A stretch of 64,000 nucleotides of DNA from Desulfotignum sp. (GTDB taxonomy: Bacteria > Desulfobacterota > Desulfobacteria > Desulfobacterales > Desulfobacteraceae), in assembly GCA_011390335.1 (NCBI GenBank), contig JAABSO010000017.1, positions 20,242 to 84,241 of the forward strand, given 5' to 3'. Shown here one piece after another: positions 7,428 through 15,990 of this stretch. Positions within the stretch are counted from its first letter, which is position 1. The number at the start of each line of letters is the position of its first letter. Under the pieces are notes generated by a model. That model saw nothing but the letters and a program-made list of their open reading frames with translations, made no database searches and was not told the DNA's origin. The position numbers and the translations under genes are program-made.

Positions 7428-8738
7428 TCATCCCATCATAGCGGGCAGCCACAAGCAGATCTGGGGGAAAAGCATGACAATGATCAGGCCGATGGCCTGG
7501 AGAAAAATAAAAGGCCCCACAGACCGGTAAATGTCTCCCATGGTAATACCTTCGGGCACCACGCCTTTCATGTAAAAAAGCACAAATCCGAACGGGGGGG
7601 TTAAATAGGCCATCTGCATGTTCAAAATAAACAGAATTCCGTACCAGAGAGGGTCAAAACCCAGACTGGTAATGATGGGCACATAGATGGGCGTGGTGAT
7701 CATGATAATGGGCAGATCGTCCATGATCATGCCCAGAAAAAAGAGGCTGGCCATCATGGCAATGAGGACGGTCCAGGGATTAAGGCCCACAGATTCAATG
7801 ATCTGGGTTAAAAAAGAAGGAAGGGCCAGAGAATTGATGACCGTAGAAAAAGCCAGAGCCCCGATGATAATCCACAACACCATACTGCCGAGCCGGGAGG
7901 TTCTGTACAAAGAAGAGGAAAAAACATCCCAGGACAGCTTGCCGTGAAGGCCCACCACCCCTATGGCGGCAAGCGCTCCGACGGCGGATGCCTCGGTGGG
8001 AGTGGCCAGACCCATGAAAATCGTACCCATGATGGAAAAAATGAGCAGAAAAGGAAGGAGCAGGCCTTTGAGGGCCAGAAATTTTTCCCCCCAGGTGGCA
8101 CGTTCCTCTTTGGGGATGGCTGGACAGATGCCGGGCTGGGCAAAACTCCTGATGATGATGTAAGTGATATACAACACGGCAAGGAGCAGGCCGGGAAGAA
8201 TTCCTCCAAGAAACATTTTTCCGATGGAAACGCCGGTAACCGAAGAATAGACGATCATGGTCACACTGGGAGGAATGAGAAACCCCAGGGCCCCCCCGCT
8301 GGAAATACAGCCGATGGCAATCTCTTTTTTGTAGTTCCGGCTGAGCATGGCCGGCAGTGCGATCAGCCCCATGGTGACGGTGGCAGCCCCCACGATGCCC
8401 ACAATGGCGGCGATGACGACGCACACCAGCACCGTGCCCACGGCCAGCCCCCCGGGCATGGGCCCCAGCCATTTGTAGATCAGTTCAAACATGTCATCGG
8501 CAATCCCGGACTTATCCAGCAGGCTGCCGATGAGAATAAATAAGGGAATGGCCATGAGCACCTCTCCCGACATCTGGGCAAAGACGGCATGGGGAAGAAT
8601 CTGGAGTTTGGCCGGCCCCAGAACGGTCACGATAAAAGTCAGCCCCACAGTTCCCAGGGCGAATGCCACAGGCGTGCCCAGAACAAAGAGCACCACCAGG
8701 GCAAGAAACATCAACAGGACAATGATAACCGGGCTCAT
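7428..8738 (-). CDS. dctM: TRAP transporter large permease (DctM)
   Basis: This 436-residue, very hydrophobic protein has about 12 predicted membrane segments. The family signatures are present, including the start VLGTPVAFALG and the block IPLFILIGSLLDKSGIADDMF, with proline-rich PPSVTMIVYSSVTG further on. DctM is the ion-coupled transport subunit of tripartite ATP-independent periplasmic transporters for organic acids. Its first codons overlap the end of the small permease gene by four bases (ATGA), which couples their translation. Confidence 0.93.
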   Translation of the reverse strand: MSPVIIVLLMFLALVVLFVLGTPVAFALGTVGLTFIVTVLGPAKLQILPHAVFAQMSGEVLMAIPLFILIGSLLDKSGIADDMFELIYKWLGPMPGGLAVGTVLVCVVIAAIVGIVGAATVTMGLIALPAMLSRNYKKEIAIGCISSGGALGFLIPPSVTMIVYSSVTGVSIGKMFLGGILPGLLLAVLYITYIIIRSFAQPGICPAIPKEERATWGEKFLALKGLLLPFLLIFSIMGTIFMGLATPTEASAVGALAAIGVVGLHGKLSWDVFSSSLYRTSRLGSMVLWIIIGALAFSTVINSLALPSFLTQIIESVGLNPWTVLIAMMASLFFLGMIMDDLPIIMITTPIYVPIITSLGFDPLWYGILFILNMQMAYLTPPFGFVLFYMKGVVPEGITMGDIYRSVGPFIFLQAIGLIIVMLFPQICLWLPAMMG

Positions 8739-9244
8739 TTTGCAGATTCCTTTTTGAATGTGAGTATGGTGTCACAAATGCCTGCCAATGACTGAAGAAT
8801 AAACAGGGCTGCAGCAACGGGAACAAAGAGTTTCACCGGTCCCAGGGGCGGTCCCCAGACCGTGTAGGAATGCTGGTTGATTTCAAAGGAATGGAGCATG
8901 TCTTTGCCCCCCACCCAGAAAAGCACCACAAAAAAGACAAGACACACGATATGTGCGACAATATCGGCAAACAGCCTGAACCGAAAAGGAAATCTGCTGT
9001 AAACAATGTCCACGCTGACATGCTCTTTGCGCTGCAAAAGCCAGGGACCGGTCAGGGCCAGATAAAACGCAAAGGAGAATCCGGAAAGTTCATGCACCCA
9101 GATGGTGGGGGAGTTGAAAAAATAGCGCATCAACACCTCATAACACAAAAACAGCATGATCAGGATCAACACAAAGGACGACAACATCCCCAGGCGCCGA
9201 TTCATACCCCCTATAAAAGCTATGGATTGTTCCAGTTTCCGCAT
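8735..9244 (-). CDS. dctQ: TRAP transporter small permease (DctQ)
   Basis: This 169-residue protein has four hydrophobic segments and the DctQ landmarks YFFNSPTIWVHELSGFSFAF and KEHVSVDIVY. The ATG at 9244 follows an AGGGG ribosome site by five bases; a GTG six bases earlier is open too but less well placed. DctQ docks the binding protein to DctM. A stable hairpin in front of the gene may lower its expression relative to dctP. Confidence 0.92.
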   Translation of the reverse strand: MRKLEQSIAFIGGMNRRLGMLSSFVLILIMLFLCYEVLMRYFFNSPTIWVHELSGFSFAFYLALTGPWLLQRKEHVSVDIVYSRFPFRFRLFADIVAHIVCLVFFVVLFWVGGKDMLHSFEINQHSYTVWGPPLGPVKLFVPVAAALFILQSLAGICDTILTFKKESAK

Positions 9245-9275
9245 GGTCACCCCTATGTTACGATGTTAAAATTCA

Positions 9276-9305
9276 CATTCCGGGCTGGTTTCCCATCCCG
9301 GAATG
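9276..9305 (-). promoter_or_regulatory. intercistronic hairpin between dctP and dctQ
   Basis: A perfect 9-bp inverted repeat (CATTCCGGG and CCCGGAATG) with a 12-base loop lies between the dctP stop and the dctQ start. No T-run follows on the minus strand, so it is more likely an mRNA-stabilising element that favours the binding-protein message than a full terminator. Confidence 0.5.
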
Positions 9306-9327
9306 TTTTATGCTTTTTTTTTGCCTT

Positions 9328-10359
9328 TTAGTAGCCGAGCTCTTTCAGGTGTTTTCTGATCATGTCAATATACTGGGCAGAAAATTCATCTTTTGCAGCC
9401 ACCTCGTCCCAGATGGCATCTGCGGCTTTTTGGATTTCATCCACAGTGGACTGGGGCAGAACAATTTTTTCAACCCCTGCTTCCATCATGTCTGTTTCCG
9501 CTCTTTTTTCCATCTGCATGAAAGACCTGGTAAAATCCAGGGAAGATTTTTGAATGGCGTTTTCAAACATCACTTGGAGATGCTCGGGCATGCTGTCGAA
9601 TTTGGCTTTGTTCACCAGCACTTCCAGGGTCTGTACCCCTGAAAAATCAGGTACCACCATGTATTTGCCGACCTCGTGCAGGTTCTGGAGGTAGTTTTCC
9701 GCATGGGACCCGCTGACCGTGGCATCGATGGCACCCCGGGACATGGCCACATAAATTTCGGCAAAAGGGATAAATGTCGTGGACACACCCATACCGTGCA
9801 GCATAGTGGCCATGGTACCGGCCGCCCTTACCTTGAGTTTTCTGATGTCTTCCAGGCTTTCCACACTTTTCCGGGAGAACATGCCATACCCGGGCCACAC
9901 CATGGCACCGGCATAATACACCCCGTGTTTGGCATACTGGGTGCGCAGAAAATCCAGACCCCCTTCTTCATAATAGAAGTTCAGGGTTTCCCACATATCC
10001 CTGGGATCTCCGGGCAATGCAAAACTGGTGGCCGCCACCGGCACAATGCCGCCATGGTAGGCGCCATAGGTGATGGCCATATCAATGGCCCCGGAACCGG
10101 TGGTTTCAAATGTCTGGGGAGATTTGACCAGGCCCCCGGGTCCTACCTGGTCAATGAGAATCTGACCCTGGCTCATGATTTTCAGGTCATCTGCCATCTG
10201 GGCAATGACTTTCCAGCCCGGATGTTCCATTGCATTCACATTCTGGCAGGTGAACCGAAAGGTCTTGGCCTGAACCGTGGCAGCCAGCCCCATAACAAAG
10301 ATGAGAGCCAGGGCTGATACCAGCAGTTTTGTCCGGTTGGTCCTGTGATTTCTTGACAT
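9328..10359 (-). CDS. dctP: TRAP transporter periplasmic substrate-binding protein (DctP)
   Basis: The 343-residue precursor has a Sec signal peptide (basic start, hydrophobic ALALIFVMGLAATVQA). The mature part shows TRAP binding-protein features: KVRAAGTMATMLHGMG carries the conserved Arg that holds the substrate carboxylate, and EIYVAMSRGAIDATVSG is the following family motif. The ATG at 10359 has an AGGAGG site six bases upstream; the frame also opens eight codons earlier without one. It is the first gene of an operon led by a consensus sigma-54 promoter at 10423-10438. The ligand is a carboxylic acid of unknown identity. Confidence 0.93.
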   Translation of the reverse strand: MSRNHRTNRTKLLVSALALIFVMGLAATVQAKTFRFTCQNVNAMEHPGWKVIAQMADDLKIMSQGQILIDQVGPGGLVKSPQTFETTGSGAIDMAITYGAYHGGIVPVAATSFALPGDPRDMWETLNFYYEEGGLDFLRTQYAKHGVYYAGAMVWPGYGMFSRKSVESLEDIRKLKVRAAGTMATMLHGMGVSTTFIPFAEIYVAMSRGAIDATVSGSHAENYLQNLHEVGKYMVVPDFSGVQTLEVLVNKAKFDSMPEHLQVMFENAIQKSSLDFTRSFMQMEKRAETDMMEAGVEKIVLPQSTVDEIQKAADAIWDEVAAKDEFSAQYIDMIRKHLKELGY

Positions 10360-10422
10360 GCTTACCTCCTGAAAAAAGTTCATAACAATAATGCTTCACA
10401 CCATTATCCTGAAATCAAACTC

Positions 10423-10438
10423 AGCAATTACCGTGCCA
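10423..10438 (-). promoter_or_regulatory. sigma-54 (-24/-12) promoter for the TRAP/CoA-transferase operon
   Basis: The minus-strand 16-mer TGGCACGGTAATTGCT matches the RpoN consensus TGGCAC-N5-TTGCW at every fixed position, with GG and GC at the required 12-base register. It lies 64 bases upstream of the dctP ATG. Such promoters need an AAA+ activator; one is encoded at 14028-15803. Confidence 0.85.
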
Positions 10439-10489
10439 TTTGTCCAATATGCCCCAGTATCATGCAGACTGGGATATCAGGCCTTCCTT

Positions 10490-10531
10490 GCCCGGGGCAT
10501 AATATGCATTTTTGCATATTATGCCCCGGGC
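10490..10531. promoter_or_regulatory. 19-bp perfect inverted repeat, probable activator site
   Basis: Two 19-base arms (10490-10508 and 10513-10531) are exact reverse complements around a TTTT loop. Each arm contains the smaller palindrome GCATA-N-TATGC. The element lies between the two divergent sigma-54 promoters, ~50 bases from one and ~200 from the other, the usual distance range of enhancer sites. It could also form an RNA hairpin, but neither strand has a T-run after it and no gene end is near. Confidence 0.6.
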
Positions 10532-10580
10532 TTTCCCGCTATCCCCATAAAATTTATTCGTCATGAAAACAAAAACTTAA

Positions 10581-10621
10581 GGCATATTCACCCATAAATA
10601 TGCCTTATTGCATATTTATGC
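10581..10621. promoter_or_regulatory. secondary GCATA/TATGC palindrome cluster
   Basis: GGCATATT (10581-10588) and AATATGCC (10597-10604) form an inverted repeat, and GCATATTTATGC (10610-10621) follows at once. Both repeat the half-sites of the 10490-10531 palindrome, which suggests several binding sites for one regulator in this 300-base control region. Confidence 0.5.
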
Positions 10622-10730
10622 AGATATGAAGGAGTTTTTCGGGCACACCAGGCGCAAACCGGAAAATGCCGCCACCGGTCTATGGCTAAAACCCCGCCCA
10701 GGACCCGCTCTTTGAAATAAACGCCTGCAC

Positions 10731-10746
10731 TGGCATATGTTTTGCT
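10731..10746 (+). promoter_or_regulatory. sigma-54 (-24/-12) promoter for the aminotransferase/AOR unit
   Basis: TGGCATATGTTTTGCT agrees with the RpoN consensus except for T at the last base of the -24 block. Spacing of GG and GC is exact. It lies 62 bases before the aminotransferase ATG and faces away from the TRAP operon promoter. Confidence 0.8.
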
Positions 10747-10807
10747 CTGTTTATCCATACATCACCACAAGGAAACCATATACACACAACTTTTCTGGAG
10801 AAATAAA

Positions 10808-12115
10808 ATGACTTCCAACAAAACCCAGTATTTTAATGAACTCCGGCAGGAACACGTGGCCCAGGGGCCTGCCAACCTGACCCCTGCTGTCATCGCAAAA
10901 GCCAGCGGCGCCACCATGACCGATGTAGACGGCAAAACATTCATCGATTTTGCCGGCGGCATCGGGGTCAACAATGTAGGGCATGCCCACCCCAAGGTGG
11001 TCAAAGCCATCAAGGACCAGGCCGACCAGTTCATCCACACCTGCTTTCATGTGGGCATGTATGAATCCTATATTGAGCTGGCCCGGCAGCTCAATACCCT
11101 GGTACCGGGAGATTTCCCCAAAAAGACCATGTTTGCCAACTCCGGGGCCGAAGCGGTTGAAAACGCCGTAAAGGTAGCCCGGTATGCCACCAAAAGGCCG
11201 GCGGTCATCGCTTTTGAGAACGGGTTCCACGGCCGGACCCTGATGACCATGACCCTGACCAGCAAGATCAAACCCTATAAATACGGATTCGGCCCGTTTG
11301 CCCCGGAGGTATACCGGATCCCCTTTGCCTATTGTTACCGATGCCCCCTGGGATGCACCTACCCTTCCTGTGATATCGCCTGTGCCGACCTGCTGGAATC
11401 GTCTTTTATCACCCATGTGGACCCGGAATCCTGTGCCGCCATCATTGCCGAACCCATCCAGGGGGAAGGCGGGTTCATCACCCCGCCCCCGGAATATTTT
11501 CCAAAGCTGGCCACAATCGCAAAAAAATACGGCATCCTGCTGATAATGGATGAGGTGCAGTCCGGGGCCGGCCGGACCGGAAAATTTCTTGCATCCGAAC
11601 ACTGGGGCATTGAGCCGGACATCGTCACCCAGGCCAAGAGCCTGGCCGGCGGCATGCCCCTGAGTGCCGTCACCGGAAGAAAAGAACTGATGGATGCCCC
11701 CCATGCCGGGGGTCTGGGCGGCACCTACAGCGGCAACCCGTTGTCCTGTAAGGCGGCCCTGGCCGTCCTGGAGATCCTGCTCAAGGACAATCTGCTGGAA
11801 CGTTCCCGTGAACTGGGAGAGATCCTGCAAAAACGGTTCACCGACCTGGCAGACCGCCATGAAATCATTGGCGAAGTCCGGGGCAAGGGCCCGATGCTGG
11901 CCCTGGAACTGGTCAAAGACCGTCAGACAAAGGAACCGGCTTCTGAAAAAGCCAAGGAATTGGTCCGGATCTGCTATGAAAACGGGCTGGTGATCCTCTC
12001 CTGCGGCAATTTCGGCAATGTCATCCGGACCCTGATGCCCTTTGTAATCACTGATGAACAACTTGACAAAGGCCTGTCCATCCTGGAAGATGGATTCAAG
12101 GCTTTGGAAAAATAA
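10808..12115 (+). CDS. Class III aminotransferase, 4-aminobutyrate aminotransferase-like
   Basis: This 435-residue PLP enzyme resembles GabT-type omega-amino acid aminotransferases, which convert for example GABA to succinate semialdehyde. Visible landmarks are FANSGAEAVENAVKVAR (phosphate loop), GFHGRT, the Glu of AIIAEPIQGEGG, the PLP Asp in LLIMDEVQSGAGRTGK and the Schiff-base Lys in TQAKSLAGGMPLS. The ATG at 10808 has a GGAG ribosome site; an open frame extends back to 10742 but would cover the sigma-54 promoter. The next gene is an aldehyde oxidoreductase, so the semialdehyde product is probably oxidised there. Confidence 0.9.
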   Translation: MTSNKTQYFNELRQEHVAQGPANLTPAVIAKASGATMTDVDGKTFIDFAGGIGVNNVGHAHPKVVKAIKDQADQFIHTCFHVGMYESYIELARQLNTLVPGDFPKKTMFANSGAEAVENAVKVARYATKRPAVIAFENGFHGRTLMTMTLTSKIKPYKYGFGPFAPEVYRIPFAYCYRCPLGCTYPSCDIACADLLESSFITHVDPESCAAIIAEPIQGEGGFITPPPEYFPKLATIAKKYGILLIMDEVQSGAGRTGKFLASEHWGIEPDIVTQAKSLAGGMPLSAVTGRKELMDAPHAGGLGGTYSGNPLSCKAALAVLEILLKDNLLERSRELGEILQKRFTDLADRHEIIGEVRGKGPMLALELVKDRQTKEPASEKAKELVRICYENGLVILSCGNFGNVIRTLMPFVITDEQLDKGLSILEDGFKALEK

Positions 12116-12140
12116 CCTGACCGGTCCTGTAAATGACCCT

Positions 12141-12167
12141 GCCGGTTCTCATGGATTGAGAACCGGC
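12141..12167 (+). promoter_or_regulatory. intercistronic hairpin between aminotransferase and AOR
   Basis: A perfect 10-bp stem (GCCGGTTCTC and GAGAACCGGC, seven-base loop) lies between the two genes. A run of A rather than T follows, so full termination is unlikely. Partial attenuation or mRNA protection fits better, leaving the AOR gene in the same transcript. Confidence 0.5.
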
Positions 12168-12208
12168 AAAAATAGACCTGCCGGAAAAACCGGTATTAAG
12201 GAGCTGAC

Positions 12209-13972
12209 ATGAAAGGTTTTTTCAACCGCATTCTCATCATTGACGTCACAGCGCAAACCACACAGGCCGTGCCGGTAGATGATGCGATCCTCAGGCAGTA
12301 TATGGGGGGCAAGGGCCTGGCCACCCATCTTTTGCTCACATACAACCCGCCCGGGGTGGATCCTCTGGCACCAGAGAACCACCTCATCGTGGGGCTGGGG
12401 CCTTTGACCGACAGCCCGGTTTACGGCAGCTGCCGGTACGGCATCTTTTCCAAGTCTCCGCTCACCGGATTCTATGCGGAAAGCTATTCCGGGGGCCGGG
12501 CCGCCCCCGCCATCAGCGGTGCCGGGTATGATGCCGTGCTGGTCAAAGGTGCGGCAACGGATCCTGTATGGCTGGAGATCAGCGACACAGGCATAGTATT
12601 TCATGATGCCCGGGACCTGTGGGGCAAAGACACCTATGAAACCGAAGACGCGGTCAAGGCATTGTGCGGTAATAAAAATGCCGCTGCCCTGGTCATCGGC
12701 CCGGCCGGTGAAAACCAGGTGAAATTTGCCGTCATTGAAAATGATTACTGGCGGTCCGCAGGCCGCACCGGCATGGGCGCAGTGCTGGGATCCAAAAATA
12801 TCAAGGCCCTGGTGTTCCATGGGGAGCAGAAAAAAACCTTCCATGATCCAGATGCCATGAAACAATACGCCAAAACCATGGCCAAAGACCTGAACCAGCA
12901 CCCGGCCACCCGGACCTACCGGGGACAGGGCACCCCGGTCATGGTGGAGGGATTGAACAAGGCCGGCGCGTTTCCGGCCAGATACTGGTCCCAGGGCAGC
13001 TGTGATCATTATGAAAAAATCAATGCCGCAGCCATGGCCGAAAAACTGGGGGCAAGGCCCCGGTCCTGCAAGACCTGTTTCATGGGATGCGGCAAACTGG
13101 TCACGGTCAAAGAAGGCCGCCATGCCGGACTGAAACTGGAAGGGCCGGAATATGAAACCATCTATGCATTCGGCGGGCTGTGCATGATCGACAGCATCGA
13201 AGAGATCACCTGGCTCAATGATATCTGTGACCGCCTGGGACTGGACACCATGACCGCCGGCAACCTGGCGGCCCTGGCCATCGAGGCATCTGACCGGGGA
13301 AATATCAAAGAAACGCTGGCATACGGGGATGCAGACGCTGTGGCAGATCTGCTGGAAAAAATCGCCCGGCGGGAGGGGCTCGGCGGTCTTCTGGCCGACG
13401 GCATCAAAACCGCGGCACCGGAGATGGGCATGGCAGACCTGGCTGTTCACGTCAAGGGCATGGAGCCGGCCGGGTATGACCCCAGAGTTCTGAAAGGCAT
13501 GGGCCTGGCCTATGCGGTCAGCCCCCGGGGGGCGTGCCATCTGCGCAGCACCTTTTACAAGCCCGAGCTGGCAGGCATGATCGATCCGGACCAGATAGAC
13601 GGCAAGGCTGAAATGTTTCTGGATTTTGAGGACCGGTGCACCCTGTTCGACACCTTTATCCTGTGCCGTTTCTACCGGGATTTTTACCCCTGGGAAGAGC
13701 TGTCCGCCTTGGTGTCCATGGCCACCGGAACAGACCTGTCCAAAGATGAGCTGACAGCCATGGCCGCCAGAGTCACGGACCTGACCCGCCGGTTCAATCT
13801 GCAGGAAGGCCTGACCAAAACCGATGATTTCCTGCCCAAACGGCTGCTCACCGAAAAACTGCCCAGCGGCAACGGCATCACCGAAGCAGAACTCACCCAA
13901 CTGGTCCAGGATTATTACCGCCTCAGGGGATGGGATGAAGACGGCATACCGGCCTCAGAATCCGGTAAATAA
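12209..13972 (+). CDS. aor: Tungsten-containing aldehyde:ferredoxin oxidoreductase
   Basis: This 587-residue protein belongs to the AOR family, which oxidises aldehydes to acids and reduces ferredoxin with a W-bispyranopterin and one [4Fe-4S] cluster. The N-terminal pterin domain shows YMGGKGLATHLL and GLGPLTDSPVYGSCRYG. Cluster cysteines appear in SCKTCFMGCGK and in the C-terminal half near FILCRFY. SPRGACHLR is a second pterin-binding block. The ATG has an AAGGAG site. It follows the aminotransferase by 93 bases in the sigma-54 unit, so the natural substrate may be the semialdehyde formed by that enzyme. An orphan tungstate-binding protein gene lies at 41114-41941. Confidence 0.92.
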   Translation: MKGFFNRILIIDVTAQTTQAVPVDDAILRQYMGGKGLATHLLLTYNPPGVDPLAPENHLIVGLGPLTDSPVYGSCRYGIFSKSPLTGFYAESYSGGRAAPAISGAGYDAVLVKGAATDPVWLEISDTGIVFHDARDLWGKDTYETEDAVKALCGNKNAAALVIGPAGENQVKFAVIENDYWRSAGRTGMGAVLGSKNIKALVFHGEQKKTFHDPDAMKQYAKTMAKDLNQHPATRTYRGQGTPVMVEGLNKAGAFPARYWSQGSCDHYEKINAAAMAEKLGARPRSCKTCFMGCGKLVTVKEGRHAGLKLEGPEYETIYAFGGLCMIDSIEEITWLNDICDRLGLDTMTAGNLAALAIEASDRGNIKETLAYGDADAVADLLEKIARREGLGGLLADGIKTAAPEMGMADLAVHVKGMEPAGYDPRVLKGMGLAYAVSPRGACHLRSTFYKPELAGMIDPDQIDGKAEMFLDFEDRCTLFDTFILCRFYRDFYPWEELSALVSMATGTDLSKDELTAMAARVTDLTRRFNLQEGLTKTDDFLPKRLLTEKLPSGNGITEAELTQLVQDYYRLRGWDEDGIPASESGK

Positions 13973-14013
13973 CTTATATTTTTGAAAAACAAAACATAAC
14001 GCCTCCAAACAAA

Positions 14014-14050
14014 AACCTCCGGGGCCTTCAATGGGAAGGCCCCGGAGGTT
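14014..14050 (-). terminator. intrinsic terminator of the sigma-54 activator gene
   Basis: A perfect 15-bp stem (arms 14014-14028 and 14036-14050, seven-base loop) is followed on the minus strand by TTTTTGTTT. The stop codon of the regulator lies inside the hairpin, a compact arrangement. It may also block readthrough from the converging AOR gene. Confidence 0.85.
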
Positions 14051-15803
14051 GCCAGGCAGATCTGATCAGGCCGTATTTTTTCATTTTCCTGGCAATGGTG
14101 GACTGGTTAATGCCCAGCAGTTTTGCCGCATTTGCCTGGGTCTTTGTTTTTTTCAATGCTGCAGCAAGCACCTCTTTTTCCAGATCTGCCACCATCTGGC
14201 CAAGGGTCTGGCCCGGCTGCCAGACATCACCATACGGCTCAGCAGAAGCCATGCTTTTCCGGATACTGCCGGGAAGATTTTCATACTGGATTCGGTTGTT
14301 CCGGGCCATGACCACCAGGCGCTCACAGATATTGATCAATTCCCTGACATTGCCCGGAAACCGATAGGCTGTCAAGGCATCCACAGCCTCTCTGGACAGG
14401 GTCATTTCAGGTTTTCCATATTTCTGGCAAAAAACCCCCAGGTACCGGGTGATCAATGGCACCAGGCATTCTGCGCGTTCCCGGAGGGGCGGAATTTTCA
14501 CCGGAATCACATTGAGCCGGTAGTAAAGATCGTTTCGAAACTGCTTTGTCTCAATCATGTCCTTTAAATCCCGGTTGGTTGCCGCAATAATCCGCACGTC
14601 CACGGGTTTGCTGGCGGTGCTGCCCACCCGGGAAATCACGCCGTCTTCTAAAAATTTTAACAATTTTACCTGGGATGCCAGGGGCAGTTCTGCGATTTCA
14701 TCCAGAAAAATGATTCCCTTGTCCGCAGTTTCAAACTTACCGGACTTACCTTTGTGGCCGGCTCCTGTAAATGCGCCTTTTTCATATCCGAACAGCTCAC
14801 TTTCCACAAGGGTTTCCGGGATGGATCCGCAATTGATTTTTACCATGGGATGGTCCGCCCGAAAGGAGTATTTATGGATCAGATCGGCAATCACCCCTTT
14901 GCCCGTGCCTGATTCACCCAGAATCAATACCGTGGAATCCACCTGTGCCAGCTTGATGGCCTTTTGCACGATTTTCCGGTAATTGGCGCTCTTGGCAATA
15001 ATCTGGCGGGACTCGGTTTCTTCAATCTGTTTTTCCAGAATATCTTGTTTGTATTGTTCGGTAATCTCAACATTTTCTTTTAATTGTTCCTGCAGCCGGG
15101 TAATTTCCGTGATATCCCGTTCATTGACCACCACCCGGAAAAGATCCCCGTTTTTATCAAACACCGGGGTCCCGGTCAGAAACAGGTGCCGGTCGATACG
15201 GGTTTTCTGAATCAAAGATACTTTTTTTCTTGTTTTGAGCACCTCCAGGGTCACGGACCGGTCCACCAGTTTTTTTCCCACCAACTCCGACATATGTTTG
15301 CCTATGACATCAGCTGATTTAAGGCCGATCATTTTCTCAGATGCCGGATTGATTCTCACCACCACTCCGCTGCCGTCGCAGATCCATAACCCGTCATTGG
15401 AGCTGTCAATGATGGTATCCAGCTCGATGGACAGCTGCTGAAACCCCTTCATCCGGTTGGTCATATTGGTCAGCGCCGTCATATCCTCAAACACCGCCAG
15501 CACACCGATGGCAGCATCATTATGGCGGATGGGAGCCAGCAGCACCGAATACCGGCTGTCGTTTTTTTTCACAACCATCCCGGTTTCAACGCTTTTGGCA
15601 GACAGCACCTGCCGGGCCGCTGCCGTCAGTGACGGGACCGTGGCAGACAAAAACGCACCCGGATAAAGGTCCAGACTGTCTCTGGCCAGCCGGTTGGAGA
15701 TCACTGCCTGAAGCGTATTGTCAAACACTGCCACCCCGTTTGGCGTGGCATTGAGCAATGCGCTGCCGAACTCTTTCCAGTTCAGGTCAATGGGTTCCCG
15801 CAT
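14028..15803 (-). CDS. PAS-domain sigma-54-dependent transcriptional activator
   Basis: This 591-residue regulator carries two PAS-like sensor domains (about residues 10-115 and 125-240) and a short coiled linker. The AAA+ domain has Walker A GESGTGKG (296-303) and the sigma-54 contact loop GAFTGA (343-348). A Fis-type helix-turn-helix ends the protein (AAKLLGINQSTIARKMKKYG). There is no receiver domain, so the signal is probably a ligand or redox state sensed by PAS. It is encoded right after the aminotransferase-AOR unit, facing it, and is the natural candidate activator of the two sigma-54 promoters at 10.4 and 10.7 kb. Confidence 0.92.
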   Translation of the reverse strand: MREPIDLNWKEFGSALLNATPNGVAVFDNTLQAVISNRLARDSLDLYPGAFLSATVPSLTAAARQVLSAKSVETGMVVKKNDSRYSVLLAPIRHNDAAIGVLAVFEDMTALTNMTNRMKGFQQLSIELDTIIDSSNDGLWICDGSGVVVRINPASEKMIGLKSADVIGKHMSELVGKKLVDRSVTLEVLKTRKKVSLIQKTRIDRHLFLTGTPVFDKNGDLFRVVVNERDITEITRLQEQLKENVEITEQYKQDILEKQIEETESRQIIAKSANYRKIVQKAIKLAQVDSTVLILGESGTGKGVIADLIHKYSFRADHPMVKINCGSIPETLVESELFGYEKGAFTGAGHKGKSGKFETADKGIIFLDEIAELPLASQVKLLKFLEDGVISRVGSTASKPVDVRIIAATNRDLKDMIETKQFRNDLYYRLNVIPVKIPPLRERAECLVPLITRYLGVFCQKYGKPEMTLSREAVDALTAYRFPGNVRELINICERLVVMARNNRIQYENLPGSIRKSMASAEPYGDVWQPGQTLGQMVADLEKEVLAAALKKTKTQANAAKLLGINQSTIARKMKKYGLIRSAWQPPGPSH

Positions 15804-15940
15804 GACGTCTCCCTAATATTTATATCCAGATTCTCAAGACGGCAAATCATTGCACCAAATGCGGCAAAAAGTCAAATCCCGCTTTTTTCTCATTATAATG
15901 GTTTGGGGCATTTCTTTTGCTTGACAAGACAAAACTTATA

Positions 15941-15952
15941 GTTTACGTAAAC
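15941..15952 (+). promoter_or_regulatory. GTTTACGTAAAC palindrome, likely MerR-family operator
   Basis: A perfect 12-base palindrome lies 38 bases before the MerR gene and is followed by ACGTTAA. It resembles the TTTACGT-type sites of LiuR/AtuR MerR regulators of acyl-CoA degradation. TTGACA stands at 15921-15926 and TATAAA at 15959-15964, so the site would sit inside the promoter, as is usual for MerR proteins. Autoregulation of the downstream acyl-CoA operon is likely. Confidence 0.55.
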
Positions 15953-15990
15953 GTTAATTATAAACAGCCATATTTTCATGGGAAGCAGAC

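Noticed and set aside
12141..12167. Full terminator between the aminotransferase and AOR genes
   Set aside because: The stem is perfect but is followed by A residues on the plus strand, so it is listed only as an intercistronic hairpin.
12149..13900. 583-codon open frame on the minus strand
   Set aside because: Antisense shadow of the AOR gene; all motifs lie on the plus strand.
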